Positions 7,057-11,719 of a DNA stretch of 11,719 bases are shown in pieces; within the stretch, counting starts at the first letter, position 1, and every line of letters starts with the position of its first letter. The stretch covers positions 1-11,719 of the forward strand of contig JAKBAU010000088.1 in assembly GCA_021808875.1 (NCBI GenBank), read 5' to 3'. The stretch comes from Pseudomonadota bacterium (lineage in GTDB: Bacteria; Pseudomonadota; Alphaproteobacteria; Micropepsales; Micropepsaceae). The position numbers were made by a program, and so were the translations under genes. Under the pieces are notes generated by a model. That model did no database searches, had not been told where the DNA came from, and was given only the letters and a program-made list of their open reading frames with translations.

Positions 7057-7180
7057 CTAGGGCGCCTTCCCCCGGCAGGCCTGTTGCGATTGAGGCACGC
7101 AGCATTCTTGCAACACGCTGTGTCTTCGCTACACTAAGCCTTCCACTATAGTTTCACGCTGTGGCGTGAATAGGAACTGG
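7057..7180 (+). promoter_or_regulatory. ntrC-ntrY intergenic region with possible ntrY promoter
   Basis: This is the only sizeable gap in the ntr block (124 bases to the chosen ntrY start). A weak promoter candidate is TTGCAA at 7108-7113 with TACACT at 7130-7135 (spacer 16, 4 of 6 matches each). A second -10-like box, TATAGT at 7147-7152, lies inside an 8-base palindrome ACTATAGT (7145-7152) but has no good -35. No stem followed by a T-run was found after the ntrC stop, so read-through from ntrBC remains possible. The region suggests that ntrYX can be transcribed separately. Confidence 0.4.
7153..7170 (+). repeat. Perfect 7-bp inverted repeat immediately upstream of the ntrY ribosome binding site
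   Basis: TTCACGC (7153-7159) and GCGTGAA (7164-7170) are exact inverted copies around a TGTG loop. The right arm ends at 7170, one base before AGGA at 7172-7175, the likely ntrY Shine-Dalgarno sequence (ATG 7181). Depending on where transcription starts it could be an operator for a dimeric repressor or an RNA hairpin affecting ntrY translation. The symmetry is seen in the sequence; any function is inference. Confidence 0.5.
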
Positions 7181-9454
7181 ATGGCAGCGACCAGCACGAT
7201 TGAGGGCCCACGGGGTAAGATTTTGGCCCAGTTGGCGACGGCCTCCCGGCCTTCGTTGATTGCGTTTGCGGTCGCCATCTTAAGCGTCCTGTCTGGCATG
7301 GCGACCTACGGGTTGCTTACCGGCCTCATTCCATTCTCGCTGAGTACGGCCGGTCTGATTGCGGTCATGCTCGTCAATTTTGTACTCGTCCTGACATTGG
7401 GGGGGCTCATAGCGTGGCGCCTCGCCAAATTGTGGGCGGAACGGCGTTCTGGAATCGCTGGAGCGCGACTGCACGTACGACTGGTGGCTTTGTTTGCCGC
7501 GGTTGCCATTGTCCCGACCATTCTTGTTGCGGTCTTCGCGGCCGTAACACTCAACCTCGGAATGGAGGCATGGTTCTCAACGCGGGTTCAGTCCGCACTG
7601 AGCAGTGCCATTCAGGTGGCAGAGGATTATGAGCACGACCACGAGACGGTGATCTCAACTGATGCTGTAGCCACTGCCAATGCGATTGCTCAGGATCAGC
7701 AGCTTTACCAGGGAGGTAAAGTCAACACTCCACTTCTGTTCGCCAAACTCCAGGACATTACCAATGACCGTGGGATCCTGGCTTCATACATTCTGAGTTC
7801 CAAAGGCAGGATTATCGGGAGCACGATACCCATCCAATCCACCCAGGCACTCAAAAAGCCTACGCTGCCCTCGCCGGGAAATTTTGCCGAAGCCGCCAAA
7901 GGTAAGGTGGTGATTGATGCCAGCAGCAGGTTGGGAATCGAACGGGCCCTGATCCGTTTGCCGATGTTCACCGACGCCTATTTGCTTGTAGTACGGCCGA
8001 TCGATCCACAGGTTCTGAACTATTTCCAGCGCACGACGGATACTGTCGCCGAATATAACCGGTTGAAGCAAAATCGGGCCGACGTAGAACTGGTATTTGC
8101 CTTACTTTACGGAATCGCGTCGCTGCTCATCCTTCTCGTCGCAGTCTGGCTGGGGATTTGGGCTGCGAAAGAACTCGTTAATCCAATTTCGCAACTTATC
8201 GGTGCAGCCCAGCGCGTCTCTGAAGGTGATCTGCGAGCTCAGGTTGCTGTGACACATCAGGATGATGAGCTTGGGCGTCTTGGACATGCGTTTAACCGGA
8301 TGACAATGCAGATATCCGCGCAGCGCGATGAGCTCATCGCCGCGAGTCATCAGATTGATGCCCGAAGACGCTTTATGGAAGCGGTCCTGACCGGAGTTTC
8401 GGCAGGTGTCATAGGCCTCAATTCCGAAGGATTAATCACGCTTGTTAACCGAGCTGCGGCGCGTCTTCTCAACGCAACACCTGAAGAAATGGAAGGTCAT
8501 CATTACTCTGAGGCGGTGCCGGAACTTGCAGGACTGATTCGAAGGGCAATGGGCGAACCTGTTGGTCGGGCCAGCGGCGAGGTGGTTGTCAAACGCGCTG
8601 GAGCAACGCAGACGCTGAGCGTGCAGGTTGACAGCGATTCAGCCGGTGATTTCGTAGCGACCTTCGATGACATAACAGATTTGGTCTCGGCCCAACGAAC
8701 CGCGGCATGGGCAGATGTAGCTCGCCGCATAGCCCACGAAATCAAAAATCCGCTGACGCCCATTCAGCTATCGGCTGAACGATTGAAGCGCAAATACACG
8801 CGCGAGGTGGAAACCGACCCGGAAATCTTCGCGCAGTGCACTGACACCATCATTCGCCAGGTCGGTGACATTGGACGTATGGTCGATGAATTCTCGTCGT
8901 TTGCACGCATGCCAGCACCGGTAATGGCAACGCAAAATTTCCAGGAATTGCTGCAACAGTCCGTGTTTTTGCAGCGAGTCGCAAATTCCCAGATCGAATT
9001 TTCGATAACGGCGCCAGCCGATCCAATCCGCATTGTCTGCGATGGGCGGCTGCTTTCACAGGCGCTCACCAACGTCCTCAAGAATGCGACTGAGGCTATT
9101 AGTGCCCGCCTTGCAAAAGGAGAGGAATTTTCTCCCCGTATCGACGTCATCGCAAGCGCACTTGACACGCAGCTTCGGTTGCAAATCTCCGATAACGGCA
9201 TCGGACTTCCTACAGAGCACCGCAACAGGCTAACCGAGCCCTACGTAACGACGCGGGCGAAAGGTACGGGGCTTGGTCTTGCCATAGTACGCAAGATAAT
9301 TGAGGACCATGGTGGCGAAATTGCGCTCGGCGACCGGTCTGATGATGGAGTCGGGGCGCAAGTTAATATCACCCTACCGCTACAACGTCCTTTGGGGCGG
9401 ATAGTGGAAATGGAAGGCGAGCATGAGCAAGCACGGATCGCGGATCGCGCCTGA
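7181..9454 (+). CDS. ntrY: Membrane-bound sensor histidine kinase NtrY
   Basis: A 757-residue inner-membrane kinase, partner of NtrX, linked in alphaproteobacteria to nitrogen, redox and envelope responses. Hydrophobic segments at about 25-47, 55-80, 102-124 and 305-328 give an N-terminal three-helix bundle, a periplasmic sensor region of about 180 residues (125-304) and a fourth helix. Then come a HAMP domain (about 328-380, NPISQLIGAAQRVSEGDL), a PAS domain (about 395-505, GLITLVNRAAARLLN), HisKA with [20 protein letters not shown] (516-535, His519) and the ATPase domain with NVLKNATEAI (631-640), DNGIGLP (671-677) and GTGLGLAIVRKIIEDHGG (695-712). ATG 7181 is chosen because AGGA at 7172-7175 is well placed; the in-frame GTG at 7166 lies inside a hairpin and has no ribosome binding site. 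The 3' end overlaps ntrX by 32 bases. Length and domain order are normal for NtrY. Confidence 0.95.
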   Translation: MAATSTIEGPRGKILAQLATASRPSLIAFAVAILSVLSGMATYGLLTGLIPFSLSTAGLIAVMLVNFVLVLTLGGLIAWRLAKLWAERRSGIAGARLHVRLVALFAAVAIVPTILVAVFAAVTLNLGMEAWFSTRVQSALSSAIQVAEDYEHDHETVISTDAVATANAIAQDQQLYQGGKVNTPLLFAKLQDITNDRGILASYILSSKGRIIGSTIPIQSTQALKKPTLPSPGNFAEAAKGKVVIDASSRLGIERALIRLPMFTDAYLLVVRPIDPQVLNYFQRTTDTVAEYNRLKQNRADVELVFALLYGIASLLILLVAVWLGIWAAKELVNPISQLIGAAQRVSEGDLRAQVAVTHQDDELGRLGHAFNRMTMQISAQRDELIAASHQIDARRRFMEAVLTGVSAGVIGLNSEGLITLVNRAAARLLNATPEEMEGHHYSEAVPELAGLIRRAMGEPVGRASGEVVVKRAGATQTLSVQVDSDSAGDFVATFDDITDLVSAQRTAAWADVARRIAHEIKNPLTPIQLSAERLKRKYTREVETDPEIFAQCTDTIIRQVGDIGRMVDEFSSFARMPAPVMATQNFQELLQQSVFLQRVANSQIEFSITAPADPIRIVCDGRLLSQALTNVLKNATEAISARLAKGEEFSPRIDVIASALDTQLRLQISDNGIGLPTEHRNRLTEPYVTTRAKGTGLGLAIVRKIIEDHGGEIALGDRSDDGVGAQVNITLPLQRPLGRIVEMEGEHEQARIADRA
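9412..9417 (+). promoter_or_regulatory. ntrX ribosome binding site inside ntrY
   Basis: GGAAGG lies five bases upstream of ATG 9423 and within the last codons of ntrY. It fixes the ntrX start 32 bases before the end of ntrY and indicates coupled translation of kinase and regulator. Confidence 0.7.
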
Positions 9455-10862
9455 GATTTTGGTTGTCGACGACGAAGAGGACATCCGCGATCTCATTGCG
9501 GGCATACTGAAGGATGAGGGGTTTGAGACCCGGGTGGCTGGCGATTCAGATTCGGCGCTGAACGCTGTACGGCAACGCCGTCCTCAACTCGTAATCCTCG
9601 ATATTTGGCTACAAGGAAGCCGCCATGACGGAATTCAGATTCTTGACAATCTAAAGCGGGATTACCCGGACTTACCGATCGTCATGATTTCCGGGCACGG
9701 CACAATTGAGACGGCTGTTTCCTCGATCAAGAAAGGCGCTTACGACTTTATCGAAAAGCCGTTCAAATCCGATCGGCTCATTCATGTATGCGAACGTGCA
9801 CTTGAGTCGGCCCGCCTCAAACGTGAGATCGAAGAACTGAAGCTGCGCGCCGGCGATGACATGGACATGATTGGTCAATCTTCCTCTATGTCGCAACTAC
9901 GCCAGACCATTGACAAGATTGCCCCTACCGGTAGTCGGATACTGATCACCGGTCCCTCTGGCTCTGGCAAAGAAATGGTCGCCCGACTGATCCACGCCCA
10001 CTCTCGAAGGAGCGCAAATGCATTCGTGGCAATCAACTGTGCCACAATGGCGCCCGAGCGCATCGAAGTGGAGCTTTTCGGAGAGGAGGGCGGAGACGGC
10101 CCGCGCAAGATCGGTTTATTCGAACTAGCCCATAACGGTACGCTGTTTCTTGACGAAGTCTCCGATATGCCGATGGAAACGCAAGGAAAAATCTTGCGTG
10201 TTCTCGTAGAACAAACGTTTCAGCGGGTGGGAGGTAACTCACGCGTTCAGGTTGATGTTCGAGTGGTATCGTCAACAGTACGAGATCTGCGTTCAGAAAT
10301 AGTCTCGGGGCGATTCCGAGAAGATCTTTATCACCGGCTTAACGTTGTACCTGTGCGAGTACCATCGCTTGCTGAACGGCGCGATGATATCCCATTGCTC
10401 GTGAGCCATTTTATGAAGCGTTTATCAGTGGGCGGTGGCCTGCCGCTTCGAGATATTGGTGATGACGCTATGGCCGTCCTTCAGGCTCATGACTGGCCAG
10501 GAAATGTCCGGCAATTGCGCAATGTCGTGGAACGTCTTTTGATTCTTGCCAGTGATGATGCCACACAGGCAATTTCGGCAGATCTTCTGCCGGCAGATCT
10601 GGGAACGGCTGCGCCATGGAATAATGGTGGTAAGGGTGATCTCGTGATCTCACTTCCCTTGCGCGAGGCCAGAGAGATTTTTGAGCGGGAATATCTTCTA
10701 GCTCAGATCAACCGCTTCGGAGGAAACATCTCGCGGACTGCGGCATTTATCGGGATGGAGCGGTCGGCCTTGCACCGTAAGCTCAAATCGCTTGGCGTGG
10801 GCACCAATGGAGCGACAGCGCAGATCGCTGGTGGGCCTCGCGATCAGCTTGCGAATGCATGA
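9423..10862 (+). CDS. ntrX: Response regulator NtrX, sigma-54 loop absent
   Basis: A 479-residue receiver-AAA+-Fis regulator, partner of NtrY. The receiver domain has ILVVDDEED (12-20), phosphoacceptor Asp60 in VILDIWLQGSRHDG (a loop insertion typical of NtrX) and Lys112 in FIEKPF. The AAA+ domain has Walker A GPSGSGKE (177-184), Walker B LFLDEVSDMP (241-250), FREDLYHRLNVVPV (298-311) and DWPGNVRQLRNVVERL (357-372). The C-terminal helix-turn-helix is at about 430-457 (GGNISRTAAFIGMERSALHRKL). Where sigma-54 activators carry GAFTGA, this protein has EEGGDGPRKIG (221-231), as is known for alphaproteobacterial NtrX, so sigma-54-independent regulation is expected. GGAAGG at 9412-9417, five bases before ATG, supports the start inside ntrY. 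The stop overlaps the next gene as ATGA. Confidence 0.95.
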   Translation: MSKHGSRIAPEILVVDDEEDIRDLIAGILKDEGFETRVAGDSDSALNAVRQRRPQLVILDIWLQGSRHDGIQILDNLKRDYPDLPIVMISGHGTIETAVSSIKKGAYDFIEKPFKSDRLIHVCERALESARLKREIEELKLRAGDDMDMIGQSSSMSQLRQTIDKIAPTGSRILITGPSGSGKEMVARLIHAHSRRSANAFVAINCATMAPERIEVELFGEEGGDGPRKIGLFELAHNGTLFLDEVSDMPMETQGKILRVLVEQTFQRVGGNSRVQVDVRVVSSTVRDLRSEIVSGRFREDLYHRLNVVPVRVPSLAERRDDIPLLVSHFMKRLSVGGGLPLRDIGDDAMAVLQAHDWPGNVRQLRNVVERLLILASDDATQAISADLLPADLGTAAPWNNGGKGDLVISLPLREAREIFEREYLLAQINRFGGNISRTAAFIGMERSALHRKLKSLGVGTNGATAQIAGGPRDQLANA

Positions 10863-11719
10863 ACATGACGAAATCCCGATTTCACGGCTGGCCACAGCGA
10901 ATGCCATCGGCGCGCTGGGCATATGTCAATGGCGAATATCTCCCGCATGCGATGGCTGGAGTTCACGTTGAGGACCGCGGCCTGCAATTCGCCGATGCAG
11001 TATACGAGGTCTGCGCCATCATCGATCAGCGGCTTATGGATGAAGAAGAGCACCTAGACCGCCTAGAACGTTCATTGCGTGAGCTCGAAATCCCAATGCC
11101 AATGGCTCGAGCCCCGCTGAAGCTAGTGTTCCGCGAATTGGTTCGCCGCAATGGCTTGCGCAATGGCATCATTTATCTTCAGGTAACACGCGGTATCGCT
11201 CGCCGCGATCACGCTGCACCTTCGGGACTTCGGCCGACACTCATTCTGACGGCCCGCCCGGTGAACGCCGCCGCACTCGTGAGCCGGCGACAACATGGGG
11301 TGATTGCCATCAGCCATCCGGACGAGCGTTGGGCGCGCTGCGATATCAAATCGACAGCCTTGCTCCCCAATACCCTCGCCAAAACAGCAGCTCGCCGGCA
11401 GGGCGCCTTTGAGGCCATCCTTGTGGACGGGGAGGGGTATGTGACCGAGGGCGCATCAACCAATGTCTGGATCGTGACCAAAGAGGGGGAGATTGTAACC
11501 CGCGACCTATCGCATGACATTTTACCTGGGGTAACGCGCAGAGTGATTTTCGACGCCGCGGCCGAAGCGCAAATGCGAATCACTGAACGCAAATTCACCC
11601 TCGAAGAGGCAAAATCGGCGCGAGAAATCTTCCTAACCGCGGCCACTCTGGGCGCAACCGCGGTCGTGGAGCTAGATCTGGTCGCGGTCGGGGAGCGTCG
11701 CCCGGGCCCGATAAGTCAA
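10859..11719 (+). CDS. dat: D-amino acid aminotransferase (class IV PLP-dependent transaminase), 3' end outside window
   Basis: An open frame to the right edge, about 287 residues and probably lacking only the last few. It belongs to fold-type IV aminotransferases, which use pyridoxal phosphate to interconvert D-amino acids and 2-oxo acids. Numbered from ATG 10865, the blocks are WAYVNGEYLPH (18-28), VHVEDRGLQFADAVYEVC (33-50), HLDRLERSL (63-71), YLQVTRGIARRDH (104-116), RCDIKSTALLPNTLAK (158-173, Lys162 the expected PLP lysine), VTEGASTNVWIV (193-204) and ILPGVTRR (219-226). Two starts are in frame: ATG 10859, forming ATGA with the ntrX stop, and ATG 10865. Neither has a strong ribosome binding site, so coupling to ntrX is likely. 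The overall pattern fits D-alanine/D-amino acid transaminase better than branched-chain aminotransferase or aminodeoxychorismate lyase, but substrate is not proven. D-alanine and D-glutamate feed peptidoglycan synthesis in the cytoplasm. Confidence 0.85.
   Translation, partial: MNMTKSRFHGWPQRMPSARWAYVNGEYLPHAMAGVHVEDRGLQFADAVYEVCAIIDQRLMDEEEHLDRLERSLRELEIPMPMARAPLKLVFRELVRRNGLRNGIIYLQVTRGIARRDHAAPSGLRPTLILTARPVNAAALVSRRQHGVIAISHPDERWARCDIKSTALLPNTLAKTAARRQGAFEAILVDGEGYVTEGASTNVWIVTKEGEIVTRDLSHDILPGVTRRVIFDAAAEAQMRITERKFTLEEAKSAREIFLTAATLGATAVVELDLVAVGERRPGPISQ

Noticed and set aside
7082..7115. TGTTGC/GCAACA inverted repeat after ntrC as a terminator
   Set aside because: The arms are 6 bp with a 22-base loop and no T-run; chance is the simpler explanation.
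8764..9225. 153-residue minus-strand open frame within ntrY
   Set aside because: It is the antisense shadow of the NtrY kinase domains, with no family motif and skewed Ser/Arg/Cys content.
7166..9454. ntrY starting at GTG 7166
   Set aside because: The GTG lies inside the right arm of the inverted repeat and lacks a ribosome binding site, while ATG 7181 has AGGA at a good distance.
11209..11646. 145-residue minus-strand open frame at the right end
   Set aside because: It is antisense to the aminotransferase, which has clear family motifs including the PLP lysine; the minus-strand product has none.

Overview
The window looks like the chromosome of an alphaproteobacterium. The evidence is the fused ispDF gene, the ispDF-pgpA-cinA cluster, the paired ntrBC and ntrYX two-component genes, and an NtrX of the alphaproteobacterial type that lacks the sigma-54 loop. 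G+C is moderately high (38 of 60 bases counted by hand at 6541-6600). Order and genus cannot be fixed from the sequence alone; a Rhodospirillales-like lineage is a guess. All genes look intact except the two cut by the window edges. No tRNA, rRNA, CRISPR array, insertion sequence or phage gene was seen.

Layout. At 2-316 (+) is the C-terminal end of an intracellular polyhydroxyalkanoate depolymerase. It converges, with 3 bases between stops, on meaB (320-1303, -), a GTPase chaperone of B12-dependent acyl-CoA mutases. Divergent from meaB is an exported DUF3108 protein (1381-2232, +). Its stop codon overlaps that of cinA/pncC (2229-2717, -) in a shared CTAG. cinA is the last gene of a leftward operon ispDF (4337-3186), pgpA (3189-2737), cinA. 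This operon covers isoprenoid precursor synthesis, phosphatidylglycerol synthesis and pyridine-nucleotide salvage. From 4511 rightwards runs the nitrogen regulation block: ntrB (4511-5614), ntrC (5611-7056), a 124-base non-coding gap, ntrY (7181-9454), ntrX (9423-10862), then a class IV D-amino acid aminotransferase running off the right edge (10859-11719).

How the genes work together. NtrB/NtrC is the cytoplasmic nitrogen-status pair and NtrY/NtrX the membrane-bound pair. ntrB and ntrC overlap by an ATGA and ntrY and ntrX by 32 bases, so each pair should be translationally coupled. The gap before ntrY contains a perfect 7-bp inverted repeat ending one base before the ntrY ribosome binding site, and weak promoter-like boxes, so the second pair may have its own control. 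The aminotransferase is joined to ntrX by an ATGA overlap and probably shares its transcript.

The most notable point is in NtrC: the normally near-invariant GAFTGA loop that touches sigma-54 reads GALAGA, while the ATPase motifs around it are intact. NtrX lacks the loop altogether, as its alphaproteobacterial relatives do. Neither regulator here therefore has a canonical sigma-54 contact. I saw no wholly new multi-gene system; this is mainly a housekeeping and regulatory region with some unusual details.
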